Assembly (NCBI RefSeq): GCF_000498535.1 | Contig: NZ_AVGG01000019.1 | Coordinates: 1 to 64,000, forward strand | Length of the DNA stretch: 64,000 bases | From: Flavobacterium limnosediminis JC2902 | Lineage (GTDB): Bacteria > Bacteroidota > Bacteroidia > Flavobacteriales > Flavobacteriaceae | Direction: 5' to 3' | Shown: positions 27,531-35,308 of the stretch, piece after piece | Position numbering within the stretch: position 1 is the first letter of the stretch | How the letters are laid out: each line of letters opens with the position of its first letter | The notes under the pieces: generated by a model | Database searches by the model: none | The model's input: the letters and a program-made list of their open reading frames with translations, nothing else | Told to the model about the DNA's origin: nothing | Translations under genes and position numbers: made by a program

Positions 27531-29030
27531 CTACACTATTGTCTTCAGTTTTAATATCGTTCCCGTTTTGTGACGAAGTTCATCAGCCAATTGCGGATTT
27601 TCATTCAGTTTCAATCCATAAGACGGAATCATTTCTTTCAGTTTGCTTTGCCATTCCGGAGAAGCTAACTCCTCTTTATAACAACGTCCGATTAAGTCCA
27701 GCATAATCGAAACTGCGGTGGATGCGCCCGGAGAAGCTCCTAATAAAACCGCCAACGAACCGTCTGCAGCATTAACAACCTCAGTTCCGAATTCTAAAAT
27801 TCCTTTTCCGTTTTTATCTTTTTTGATAACCTGTACACGTTGTCCGGCATTTTCCAGTACCCAGTCTTCTTTTTTAGCATCCGGCAAGTATTCGCGAAGA
27901 GCTTTCATTCGGTCTTCCGGCGATTGTAATACCTGTTCTATTAAATACTTCGTTAATGGGATATTGCTGATTCCGGCACCAAGCATCGGTTTGATATTAC
28001 CCGGTTTAATGGATTTTGCCAAATCCAAATACGAACCGTTCTTTAAAAATTTCGTTGAAAATCCGGCGTAAGGTCCGAATAACAAGGCCTTTTTACCGTC
28101 AATCATTCGTGTGTCGATATGCGGAACCGACATTGGTGGCGCACCAACCGCAGCTTTTCCATAAACTTTTGCCTGATGTTTGGCAATAAGCTCATCATTG
28201 GTACACTTTAACCATTGCCCGCTCACCGGGAAACCACCAAAACCAGCTCCTTCCGGAATATTGGCTTTTTCCAACAATAAAAGAGAACCTCCTCCGGCAC
28301 CAATGAAAACGAATTTCGCTTTCACACGTTTTTTGGCTCCTGAAGACAATTCCTTAACTCTTACTCTCCAGGTTCCGTCGTCGTATTTTCTTAGTTTTTT
28401 CACATCATGGTTAAAATGTAGCTGTACCCCCTCCAAAGTTTCCAGATATCTGAAAATGCTTCGTGTTAATTCCCCGAAGTTCACATCTGTACCGAAACGC
28501 ATGGATGTCGCGGCTACTTTCTTAGCACCATTACGGCCTTCCATAATCAATGGGGCCCATTCTTTTATTTTATCGGCATCTTCAGTATATTCCATATCCT
28601 TGAAAAGGTGGAATTCCTGCAAAGCGTCGTAACGTTTTTTAAGATATTTTGTATTTTTCTCACCCCAAACGAAACTCATGTGAGGGATACTTTTTATAAA
28701 ATTTTCCGGATTGTTCAACAAGCCTTTTTCAACCAGATACGACCAAAACTGACGTGAAACCTCAAAAGCCTCCACAATTTTCACAGCTTTAGAAGTATCT
28801 ATTGAACCGTCGCTTTTTTCGGGAGTGTAGTTTAACTCACAAAAAGCGGCATGACCCGTTCCCGCGTTGTTCCATGCATCGGAACTTTCGGCAGCAGCGA
28901 TATCTAAGCGTTCAAAAATTTCGATTTTTAAATTGGGCTGAAGTTCTTTCAGCAGTAGTCCCAAAGTGGCACTCATGATTCCGGCACCAATTAAAACTAC
29001 GTCTGCTTCTGATTTGTGTTGTGTTGTCAT
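27531..29030 (-). CDS. mqo: Malate:quinone oxidoreductase
   Basis: A 499-residue FAD enzyme oxidising malate to oxaloacetate and passing electrons to the quinone pool. It is peripheral on the inner membrane and replaces or complements malate dehydrogenase. It has the N-terminal FAD-binding fingerprint DVVLIGAGIMSATLG, then DIAAAESSDAWNNAGTGHAA, the C-terminal LLGASPGASTAVSIML and a length typical of the family. An exact -7 element lies upstream. Confidence 0.96.
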   Translation of the reverse strand: MTTQHKSEADVVLIGAGIMSATLGLLLKELQPNLKIEIFERLDIAAAESSDAWNNAGTGHAAFCELNYTPEKSDGSIDTSKAVKIVEAFEVSRQFWSYLVEKGLLNNPENFIKSIPHMSFVWGEKNTKYLKKRYDALQEFHLFKDMEYTEDADKIKEWAPLIMEGRNGAKKVAATSMRFGTDVNFGELTRSIFRYLETLEGVQLHFNHDVKKLRKYDDGTWRVRVKELSSGAKKRVKAKFVFIGAGGGSLLLLEKANIPEGAGFGGFPVSGQWLKCTNDELIAKHQAKVYGKAAVGAPPMSVPHIDTRMIDGKKALLFGPYAGFSTKFLKNGSYLDLAKSIKPGNIKPMLGAGISNIPLTKYLIEQVLQSPEDRMKALREYLPDAKKEDWVLENAGQRVQVIKKDKNGKGILEFGTEVVNAADGSLAVLLGASPGASTAVSIMLDLIGRCYKEELASPEWQSKLKEMIPSYGLKLNENPQLADELRHKTGTILKLKTIV

Positions 29031-29049
29031 TGCAAAAATTATAAAGCCA

Positions 29050-29057
29050 CAAATTTA
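29050..29057 (-). promoter_or_regulatory. Promoter -7 element (TAAATTTG) of mqo
   Basis: An exact TAnnTTTG match on the minus strand, 20 bp upstream of the mqo ATG at 29030. Confidence 0.5.
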
Positions 29058-29136
29058 CGGCTTACAATGCAAAATTCATCTTAATTTTCAAGGGTTTACA
29101 GTCTAAAAATCATTTTTAGGAAATTTGAAACAAAAC

Positions 29137-29553
29137 TTAAAACATTTTTCGGGATAGGTAATCCTGAAGCATAATTGTTGCAGAAATCTCATCAATCAGC
29201 GCTTTATTCTGACGTTGTTTCTTTTTGAGTCCGCTGTCAATCATCGTTTGGAATGCCATTTTGGAAGTAAATCGTTCGTCAACACGCTCCAAAGCCATAT
29301 CAGGAAAAGCGGTTTTGAATTTTACGACGAAGGTTTCGATGATTGGTGCACTTTCAGAAGGCTGACCGTTCATTTGTTTTGGTTCGCCAATGAGTACCTT
29401 CGCGACATTTTCTTTTGCGAAATAGTCTTTCAGAAAGGCGATTACGGTTTCGGAAGGAATTGTGGTGAGTCCTGAAGCGATAATCTGCAAATCGTCGGTA
29501 ACTGCAATTCCGGTGCGTTTTTGTCCGTAGTCTATGGCGAGAATTCTTGGCAT
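29137..29553 (-). CDS. ruvX: YqgF/RuvX nuclease (Holliday junction resolvase-like)
   Basis: A 138-residue RNase-H-fold protein with the first catalytic Asp in RILAIDYGQKRTGIAVTD, the VLIGEPKQMNGQPSESA loop, the Glu in VDERFTSKMA, and the C-terminal DEISATIMLQDYL Asp. The family acts in pre-16S rRNA 5' maturation and, by fold, in junction resolution. It is usually near def in this group; here mqo and the FUSC gene lie between. Confidence 0.93.
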   Translation of the reverse strand: MPRILAIDYGQKRTGIAVTDDLQIIASGLTTIPSETVIAFLKDYFAKENVAKVLIGEPKQMNGQPSESAPIIETFVVKFKTAFPDMALERVDERFTSKMAFQTMIDSGLKKKQRQNKALIDEISATIMLQDYLSRKMF

Positions 29554-29564
29554 TGTTTTTTTTA

Positions 29565-29572
29565 CAAAGGTA
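29565..29572 (-). promoter_or_regulatory. Promoter -7 element (TACCTTTG) of ruvX
   Basis: An exact TAnnTTTG match on the minus strand, 12 bp upstream of the ruvX ATG. Confidence 0.5.
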
Positions 29573-29574
29573 GG

Positions 29575-29660
29575 TGATTTGGTTATTTGTTGATTTGGTT
29601 ATTTGAAAGATTTGGGGTTTGATAATTTGGGGGTTTGAAGGATTTGGAATTTGGAAACTT
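29575..29660. repeat. TTTGGTTATTTG-type G/T-rich short repeats
   Basis: TTTGGTTATTTG occurs twice, 16 bp apart, followed by degenerate GATTTGG and GGTTTGA units. An inverted relative sits at 15676. It lies between ruvX and the methyltransferase 3' end. Confidence 0.65.
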
Positions 29661-29679
29661 TTTTGAAGACCGGAACCTT

Positions 29680-30420
29680 TTAAGTTATTAATTTCCCTAC
29701 TCTCAAAAACATCGGAAAAGCAACTTTCTTATCCCCATTTTCCCAAGACGCTTTTAATTCATCATAAACCAGTGCAATCGGATTTTCGTTGTTGTTCGCT
29801 TTTTTATAATTCGCTGTTGCTGACCAGGTTTCCAGATAGCCGATTAACTGCTCGAAGGTCCAAGTGTACGTTTGTGTATATTTTTCATTCCCAATCTCTT
29901 CCAATGGAAACGGAATCGTCTGATATTCATCGGTAAGATATTGCCGTTCGGGATTCCAATAAGGACCTACGATATCCTCATACAATCGCCACACTATTTT
30001 ATCAGAATCTTCATTGGTGGAAAATAGCCCGTAACCGATTACCGCAAAAACACCATCAGGTTTCAGTATCCGATAGATTTCCTTGTAAAAAGCATCAAAA
30101 TCAAACCAATGGATCGCCTGTGCCACGGCAATGAGATCGAATTTCTCAGCCCTGAAATCAGTACGCTCTGCCGGCATTTTTATATAAATGACATTGGAAA
30201 TCTTGGGAGCCTGCTTCAATTGGTTTTCACTGATATCGGTTGCATATACCTTTTGGAAATACTCGGCCAGTTTTGAAGCCAGCTGACCGTTTCCCGTAGC
30301 GACATCCAGCGCTGTTTCGTTACCTTTTAAATGCGAAATGATTTGCCGGATCATTTCATCGGGGTACTGTGGACGAAATTGGGAATAGCCGGCAGAATTC
30401 CCTGAAAAGTAATCTTTCAT
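29680..30420 (-). CDS. Class I SAM-dependent methyltransferase
   Basis: A 246-residue methyltransferase of the UbiE/Tmt-like type. It has ALDVATGNGQLASKLAEYF (motif I, SAM binding), VYATDISENQLKQAP (acidic loop), FDLIAVAQAIHWFDFDAFY (motif II/III region, with the HWFD feature of the trans-aconitate-methyltransferase-like group) and RILKPDGVFAVIGYG. The acceptor substrate is unknown. It is a single gene with no close operon partner. Confidence 0.87.
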   Translation of the reverse strand: MKDYFSGNSAGYSQFRPQYPDEMIRQIISHLKGNETALDVATGNGQLASKLAEYFQKVYATDISENQLKQAPKISNVIYIKMPAERTDFRAEKFDLIAVAQAIHWFDFDAFYKEIYRILKPDGVFAVIGYGLFSTNEDSDKIVWRLYEDIVGPYWNPERQYLTDEYQTIPFPLEEIGNEKYTQTYTWTFEQLIGYLETWSATANYKKANNNENPIALVYDELKASWENGDKKVAFPMFLRVGKLIT

Positions 30421-30455
30421 ATTCTTCTAATTTCCTTCAATTTACGACATTTTTT

Positions 30456-30524
30456 ACACCTGACAGTGTTTTGAATCATAACAGGTTCTTCATCGCTGAC
30501 AGGTTTTAAAAACCAGTTAGGTGT
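30456..30524. repeat. Degenerate ACACCTGACAGG inverted repeat
   Basis: ACACCTGACAG (30456-30466) faces CCAGTTAGGTGT (ending 30524), and an inner palindrome GGTTTT/AAAACC lies at 30502-30514. It resembles, from memory, a decayed copy of a palindrome common in flavobacterial intergenic DNA (CCTGACAGGTTTT mirrored). Confidence 0.4.
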
Positions 30525-30553
30525 GGTAACAGAAGTTCAAATGGAATATCCCC

Positions 30554-30622
30554 TAGCCCTGATGGGAGCGGTATCCTTTTGTGGAGCCTTTGCGGAACAA
30601 AAGATAAAGCGGACAGCAGGAA
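30554..30622. ncRNA. Flavobacterial structured-RNA-like motif, copy B (Flavo-1-like)
   Basis: This segment has the same boxes as the copy at 19386: TAGCCCTGATGGGAGCGG at the left, CTTTTGT (30576-30582) pairing with ACAAAAG (30597-30603), and AGCGGACAGCAGGA at the right. The outer helix CCTG (30558-30561) with CAGG (30617-30620) replaces CCCG/CGGG of copy A, so pairing is kept while sequence changes. The inner stem is shorter than in copy A. It lies between divergent genes (methyltransferase and dapD). Orientation and function are unknown. Confidence 0.6.
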
Positions 30623-30648
30623 AATGGATTGCAAATAAAGACCAAGCC

Positions 30649-30666
30649 TCCCGATAGCTATCGGGA
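30649..30666. repeat. 18-bp perfect palindrome TCCCGATAGCTATCGGGA
   Basis: A perfect palindrome 27 bp after the structured-RNA-like copy B. I recall the CCCGATAGCTATCGGG core as a frequent intergenic element in Bacteroidota; it occurs once in this window. Confidence 0.7.
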
Positions 30667-30764
30667 CGCTCCAAAAACCAAAAATTATGTCATTTAAAAT
30701 ATAACAATCGGTTTTGGCCTTGTGACATTCGGATTACAACTTTTAGACTTTCCGCTAAATGCTT

Positions 30765-30772
30765 TATCTTTG
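30765..30772 (+). promoter_or_regulatory. Promoter -7 element (TATCTTTG) of dapD
   Basis: An exact TAnnTTTG match 16 bp upstream of the dapD ATG; no clear -33 TTG. Confidence 0.55.
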
Positions 30773-30788
30773 TGCAAAATAAAATTCT

Positions 30789-31604
30789 ATGAATAATTTA
30801 CAACCAATAATAGAACAGGCTTGGGAAAACCGCGCCTTATTACAGGAAGAAACAACTACTAAAGCGATCCGTGAGGTAATCGAATTGCTGGATTCAGGAA
30901 AATTGCGTGTTGCAGAACCGGTTGAAGGGGGATGGCAAGTGAACGAATGGGTAAAGAAAGCGGTAGTAATGTACTTCCCGATTCAGAAAATGGAAACTTG
31001 GGAAGCGGGTATTTTCGAATACCACGATAAAATGTTATTGAAACGCGGTTATGCAGAGAAAGGTATCCGTGTGGTTCCGAATGCGGTAGCGCGTTATGGA
31101 GCATACATTTCAAGCGGAGTGATTTTGATGCCGAGTTACGTAAACATCGGTGCGTATGTAGATGAAGGTACGATGGTGGACACTTGGGCAACCGTTGGAA
31201 GCTGTGCACAGATTGGTAAAAACGTTCACTTGAGCGGCGGTGTTGGAATCGGCGGGGTTTTAGAACCGTTACAGGCAGCTCCGGTTATCATTGAAGATGG
31301 CGCATTTATCGGTTCGCGTTGTATTGTTGTGGAAGGCGTTCGTGTGGAAACCGAAGCGGTTTTAGGCGCGAATGTATGTTTGACGGCATCCACAAAAATT
31401 ATTGACGTTACAGGTGACGAGCCGGTTGAAATGAAAGGGATTGTTCCGGCACGTTCTGTGGTAATTCCGGGTAGTTATACTAAGAAATTTGCTGCGGGAG
31501 AATTCCAGGTTCCGTGTGCTTTAATCATCGGAAAACGCAAACCTTCAACAGATTTGAAAACATCGTTGAATAATGCGTTACGTGAATATGATGTAGCAGT
31601 TTAA
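30789..31604 (+). CDS. dapD: Tetrahydrodipicolinate N-succinyltransferase
   Basis: A 271-residue left-handed beta-helix acyltransferase of lysine and diaminopimelate synthesis that transfers succinyl from CoA to tetrahydrodipicolinate. It has an N-terminal helical domain (about 1-100), then hexapeptide repeats (ISSGVILMPSYVNIGAYVDE, GTMVDTWATVGSCAQIGKNV, VHLSGGVGIGGVLEPLQ). Length and C-terminal PARSVVIPGSYTKKF match the family. It is followed by a 13-bp tandem array and a bidirectional terminator. Confidence 0.96.
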   Translation: MNNLQPIIEQAWENRALLQEETTTKAIREVIELLDSGKLRVAEPVEGGWQVNEWVKKAVVMYFPIQKMETWEAGIFEYHDKMLLKRGYAEKGIRVVPNAVARYGAYISSGVILMPSYVNIGAYVDEGTMVDTWATVGSCAQIGKNVHLSGGVGIGGVLEPLQAAPVIIEDGAFIGSRCIVVEGVRVETEAVLGANVCLTASTKIIDVTGDEPVEMKGIVPARSVVIPGSYTKKFAAGEFQVPCALIIGKRKPSTDLKTSLNNALREYDVAV

Positions 31605-31607
31605 TTT

Positions 31608-31698
31608 AGTCGCAGTTTACAGTCTCAGTTTACAGTCTCAGTTTACAGTCTCAGTTTACAGTCTCAGTTTACAGTCTCAGTTTACAGTCTCAGTTTAC
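31608..31698. repeat. 13-bp tandem array, seven units
   Basis: One AGTCGCAGTTTAC unit is followed by six perfect AGTCTCAGTTTAC units with no spacers. It begins 4 bp after the dapD stop and ends just before the terminator hairpin. The period of 13 is not a codon multiple, and no reading frame uses it. Confidence 0.97.
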
Positions 31699-31702
31699 AG
31701 AT

Positions 31703-31733
31703 AAAAAAATCCGGAAATATTCCGGATTTTTTT
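31703..31733. terminator. Bidirectional terminator between dapD and Kdo-kinase-like gene
   Basis: A perfect 14-bp stem AAAAAAATCCGGAA/TTCCGGATTTTTTT with a 3-base loop. Its right arm touches the stop codon of the convergent gene. Confidence 0.92.
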
Positions 31734-32490
31734 ATTTTCTTTTCAGTTTGCGCTTTAACCATTTCTTTTTGGTGATTTTCCGTTTGAAATCCAATGTTTT
31801 TTCCAAAAGGATAGCGTGCAATTTTTCTTCCGGCTGACTGCTTAATTGAGCATATTTTTTGGCGATGACTTTAACCATGGTTTTCGACAGCCACATTTTC
31901 TTGAAATTATCCATTCGGGCTTCGATGGACATCGGTTCGAATTTCATTCGGTTTAAATCAATCAGATAGAACTCATATTGCCCAGCTCCTTTTTTGATAA
32001 TCAGCGTATTTCCAGGGGAATGATCGAGGAAATTCACATTTGCCTCATGCATTTTGAAGGTAAACTCGGCGAATTGCTCCAAAATGATATTTCGTTCGGG
32101 GAATAAGGGATCGTGAATTAACTCGCGAATAGTGAAATCATAATCGATTTGCTGGCTTACATAATAGCTGTCGCCCAATAGTCCCAAACCGTTTCGCTCT
32201 TCAATATAGGCGATTGGAAAAGGTGTCGGAATGTTATACTGCAGTAAATAGTTGGCATAATCATAGGAACGTTTGGCTTTGGTACTTCGGAAAAAGGAAT
32301 AAATAACCGATTTTAACGCTCCGGGTTTCCTGAAATATTTGATATTTACCTTCTCCTCACCCAGCCTATTTGATTTTATGGTATTGCGGGATCCTTTTAC
32401 AATCAGGTTGCCTTCTTCAAAAAAAGTGGTAACCAACTGGAGTATAGCTTGTTCCTGCGCTGCGTATTTCGGATGGATGGTAATTCTCAC
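31732..32490 (-). CDS. Lipopolysaccharide (Kdo/WaaP-type) kinase family protein
   Basis: 252 residues with a GTG start at 32490 (no upstream ATG fits). A protein-kinase-like fold of the Kdo/InaA group is suggested by the catalytic-loop region NVNFLDHSPGNTLI (residues about 150-163) and the metal-binding Asp in YEFYLIDLNRMKF, with a very basic C-terminus (KRKITKKKWLKRKLKRK) that suits membrane contact. It probably phosphorylates the LPS inner core. It heads the surface-glycan region and is convergent with dapD. Confidence 0.82.
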   Translation of the reverse strand: MRITIHPKYAAQEQAILQLVTTFFEEGNLIVKGSRNTIKSNRLGEEKVNIKYFRKPGALKSVIYSFFRSTKAKRSYDYANYLLQYNIPTPFPIAYIEERNGLGLLGDSYYVSQQIDYDFTIRELIHDPLFPERNIILEQFAEFTFKMHEANVNFLDHSPGNTLIIKKGAGQYEFYLIDLNRMKFEPMSIEARMDNFKKMWLSKTMVKVIAKKYAQLSSQPEEKLHAILLEKTLDFKRKITKKKWLKRKLKRK

Positions 32491-32554
32491 TGAGGTAAAT
32501 AATATTTTGGTTTAAAAGTATAAAAAATAGTACTTTGCACCAAGAATTACTTTT

Positions 32555-33616
32555 ATGAAGAAGATTTTAATCATACAGAATAAACGAATTGGCGACGTAC
32601 TAATCAGTTCGGTGATTGCGAATAACTTTAAGGCGAAATATCCTGACAGCGAAGTGCATTTTCTGGCGTATGACTTTACGCACGGTGTGATTCTAAACAA
32701 TCCCAACATTGATAAAATCATTTCGATTAACGACAAGGAACTGAAAAAGTTTTCGGTTTTACTGAAACTGATCCGTCAGATACAAAAAGAAAAATACGAT
32801 ATTATTTTCGATCCGTATTCCAAAACACAAAGTCGCATTATATGCAAATTCTCCGGAGCCAAGCAAACCGTCGGCCATAAAAGCCGGAAGAAATTTGGTA
32901 ATTTAGGGTATTACACACATCCGGTTGAGATATCAAAAGAGAAAACAAAAATCTGCGGTAAGGCCATCGAAGACCGTATCCATCTGTTGAGTCAGGCGGG
33001 AAGTTTCGAGCCGATAGATTATGAACCGAAAATCTTTTTATCGGAAGATGAGAAAAAAGAAGACTGGTTAGGAAAATATGCCAACAAAAAAGTAATCGTT
33101 TTGGGGGTATTGGGAAGCACACCACAGAAGTCGATGCCCTATGAATATGTGGCCGAAATGGTAGATTTTATAGCTGAGAAATTCGACGTGAACATTCTCT
33201 TCAATTATGCACCGCATCAGAAGGAAGAAGCGATGAAAATCTATGAGATGTGCAAAGCGAAAGAAAACATCATTCTTGATATTTATGCGCCCAGCATTCG
33301 TGATTTTATCAAACTAATGGCACAATGTGACGCTTTGGTTTCCAATGAAGGCGGAACTGTTCATATAGCAAAAGCCTTGAACAAACCAACATTTACGATT
33401 TTCTCTCCGTATGTAAACAAAGATCATTGGGCGAGTTTTGAAGACGGAAAATTTCATCACTCGGTACATTTACTGGAAATGAAGCCCGATCTGTTTGACA
33501 GCTTCACATTTGAAGAACGCAAAAAAATTGAGAAAAACCCGGACGAACTTTACAAACAACTCACTCCGGAAATGATTTTACCGGAATTGGATTCTTTCCT
33601 GAAAAACAATTTATAA
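32555..33616 (+). CDS. Glycosyltransferase family 9 (heptosyltransferase-like)
   Basis: 353 residues with a GT-B fold. The N-terminus reads ILIIQNKRIGDVLISSVIAN with the catalytic Asp of the GDVL motif. The C-terminal nucleotide-sugar region has VIVLGVLGSTPQKSMPYEY and the conserved DALVSNEGGTVHIAKAL motif, where GGTVH corresponds to the (S/G)P-x-H-x-A site. It is expected to add heptose or a related sugar to the LPS inner core, in line with the adjacent divergent Kdo-kinase-like gene. A hairpin terminator follows. Confidence 0.88.
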   Translation: MKKILIIQNKRIGDVLISSVIANNFKAKYPDSEVHFLAYDFTHGVILNNPNIDKIISINDKELKKFSVLLKLIRQIQKEKYDIIFDPYSKTQSRIICKFSGAKQTVGHKSRKKFGNLGYYTHPVEISKEKTKICGKAIEDRIHLLSQAGSFEPIDYEPKIFLSEDEKKEDWLGKYANKKVIVLGVLGSTPQKSMPYEYVAEMVDFIAEKFDVNILFNYAPHQKEEAMKIYEMCKAKENIILDIYAPSIRDFIKLMAQCDALVSNEGGTVHIAKALNKPTFTIFSPYVNKDHWASFEDGKFHHSVHLLEMKPDLFDSFTFEERKKIEKNPDELYKQLTPEMILPELDSFLKNNL

Positions 33617-33630
33617 GATTAGACTAATAA

Positions 33631-33665
33631 AAAAGCTCCAAAAATTGAATTTGGAGCTTTTGTTT
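33631..33665. terminator. Terminator after the GT9 gene
   Basis: The stem AAAAGCTCCAAA/TTTGGAGCTTTT with a 7-base loop and T-rich tail lies between convergent genes, so it can act on both strands. Confidence 0.88.
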
Positions 33666-33697
33666 TTATAATCTGACTGAACACTGATTACTGCCAA

Positions 33698-34516
33698 CTA
33701 CTTCTTTACGATTCCGAAATCGGTCCATTTTTTCTTTTGTTCCTTGGTTTCCTTTCGGATATTTAAATTCTTGTTTATAGATTCCGGAGTAGCATAACCG
33801 CGGGGATGATCTAAATGCAGACAAACCGTACTGTAACGGATTTGCTTGGGTTTGATTCCGTAATTCACAAGGCGCTCACCCAATTCCCTGTCCTGACCAC
33901 CGTATTGCATGCGTTCATCGAAACCATTGATGGCTACAATATCTTTTTTCCAGCCCGAAGCGTTATGCCCGTTCCAGCTTGGCGTGGTAGGTGTCAGCAA
34001 ATTCATGAACCAGCTTTTTAATCCTATCGCATCCACTTTATTGTTTTTAAACGATGCTTTCATTCCGTGTTTTTTCAACCATTCCATGTCGAAACAATTT
34101 CCGGAATAAATATCGTCTTTGGTAATGTTTTTTGAAAGGTCCATCGGCAACTTATGGTAACCGCCGGAAAGAAAATAACCTTCTTCCCTGAATTTAATAT
34201 GCTGTTCCACAAAATCGGGACGCGGAATGCAATCACCATCCGACATCATGATATAATCGGTCGTACAGGCTAAAATGGCTTTGTTCAGGATTTGCGATTT
34301 CTGAAAACCGTTATCTTCATGCCAAACGTGAATAATCGGATAAAACACCTCTTTTTTCATCTCTTCAATCAGGTCAAAAGTGTCTTTTCTCGAACCATCG
34401 TCGGCAATAACCATTTCGAAATTGCGGTAAGTTTGCGTATTGTATCCCCAAATTACTTTTTTGAGCCATTCGGGTGAATTGTAAGTACTGATTACAACTG
34501 AAATATTCTTTTGCAT
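33698..34516 (-). CDS. Glycosyltransferase family 2 with C-terminal galactosyltransferase-like segment (I)
   Basis: 272 residues. The GT-A N-terminus has ISVVISTYNSPEWLKKVIWG, VIADDGSRKDT and the metal-binding DGDCIPRPDFVE. The C-terminal part has NGFDERMQYGGQDRELGERL, the Glu/Asp-rich acceptor-side motif of the GT27/chondroitin-polymerase-like group. It is closely similar in design to the gene ending at 36847 (IADDGS, HEDNGFQKSQILNKA against QEDHGFRKSRILNKA), so the two are paralogues. Probably an outer-core or O-glycan transferase; donor unknown. Confidence 0.87.
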   Translation of the reverse strand: MQKNISVVISTYNSPEWLKKVIWGYNTQTYRNFEMVIADDGSRKDTFDLIEEMKKEVFYPIIHVWHEDNGFQKSQILNKAILACTTDYIMMSDGDCIPRPDFVEQHIKFREEGYFLSGGYHKLPMDLSKNITKDDIYSGNCFDMEWLKKHGMKASFKNNKVDAIGLKSWFMNLLTPTTPSWNGHNASGWKKDIVAINGFDERMQYGGQDRELGERLVNYGIKPKQIRYSTVCLHLDHPRGYATPESINKNLNIRKETKEQKKKWTDFGIVKK

Positions 34517-34523
34517 AATGCTG

Positions 34524-34531
34524 CAAAGGTA
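34524..34531 (-). promoter_or_regulatory. Promoter -7 element (TACCTTTG), GT2 (I)
   Basis: An exact TAnnTTTG match on the minus strand, 8 bp upstream of the ATG at 34516. It faces the plus-strand element at 34544. Confidence 0.5.
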
Positions 34532-34543
34532 ACCTAATTTTGT

Positions 34544-34551
34544 TAAATTTG
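34544..34551 (+). promoter_or_regulatory. Promoter -7 element (TAAATTTG), WaaE-like GT2 (I)
   Basis: An exact TAnnTTTG match 20 bp upstream of the plus-strand ATG at 34571. Together with 34524 it forms a compact divergent promoter. Confidence 0.5.
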
Positions 34552-34570
34552 TTTTCCCTAAAATGAAATA

Positions 34571-35308
34571 ATGAGTACGCTTTCGGTTATTATCCCCACT
34601 TATAATGAGATTGATTATATTGAAGATGCTGTAAAATCGGTTGATTTTGCTGATGAAATCATTGTGATTGACTCCTTCAGCAAAGACGGAACAAAAGAGA
34701 AAGCTATTAGTCTTGGCTGCAAGGTTTTAGAGCGGAAATTCGACAACTTTTCAAGCCAAAAGAACCACGCGATCGCCTCAGCAAACGGAGACTGGATATT
34801 ATTTCTTGACGCTGATGAGCGTGTTACACAAAAACTGAAGTTTGAAATCCTCTCGGCAATCCGAAACGAAAAACATTCGGGTTACAAAATTTGCTTTCCT
34901 CACTTTTACATGAATCGTTTCCTGTATCACAAAGTGGATAAGGTGGTCCGATTGGTTAAAAACAAAAACATAAATTTCACAGGTGATGTTCACGAAAAAC
35001 TGCATGTGGAGGGAAGCATCGGAACGCTGAAAAATTTCATGATTCATTATACCTATAAAGGCTTGTTTCACCTTTTACAGAAGAAAGATTCCTATGCGTG
35101 GTTTCAGGCCAACACTTCAATTCAGAAAGAAAAAAAAGCGACCTATTTCCATTTGTTCTTCAAGCCTTTCTACCGTTTTTTTTCATCGTATATCCTGAAA
35201 CGCGGTTTTATGGACGGCGTTCCCGGACTGGCGCTGGCAAGTGTGAATGCCTATGGCGTTTTTTCCCGTTACGCGAAGATGATTCTGATTCAGAAAGGAT
35301 TAAAATAA
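34571..35308 (+). CDS. WaaE/KdtX-like glycosyltransferase family 2 (I)
   Basis: 245 residues. The GT-A fold has LSVIIPTYNEIDYIEDAVKS, the FADEIIVIDSFSKDGT motif, FDNFSSQKNHAI and the metal site WILFLDADERVT. The C-terminus contains FYRFFSSYILKRGFMDGVPG, typical of the WaaE group that adds glucose to the LPS core. A paralogue lies at 36090. It overlaps the convergent deacetylase gene by 9 bp. Confidence 0.9.
   Translation: MSTLSVIIPTYNEIDYIEDAVKSVDFADEIIVIDSFSKDGTKEKAISLGCKVLERKFDNFSSQKNHAIASANGDWILFLDADERVTQKLKFEILSAIRNEKHSGYKICFPHFYMNRFLYHKVDKVVRLVKNKNINFTGDVHEKLHVEGSIGTLKNFMIHYTYKGLFHLLQKKDSYAWFQANTSIQKEKKATYFHLFFKPFYRFFSSYILKRGFMDGVPGLALASVNAYGVFSRYAKMILIQKGLK

Noticed and set aside
31608..31698. 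Tandem array considered as a CRISPR array
   Set aside because: Units are 13 bp, directly adjacent with no unique spacers, and no cas genes are near; it is a simple tandem repeat.
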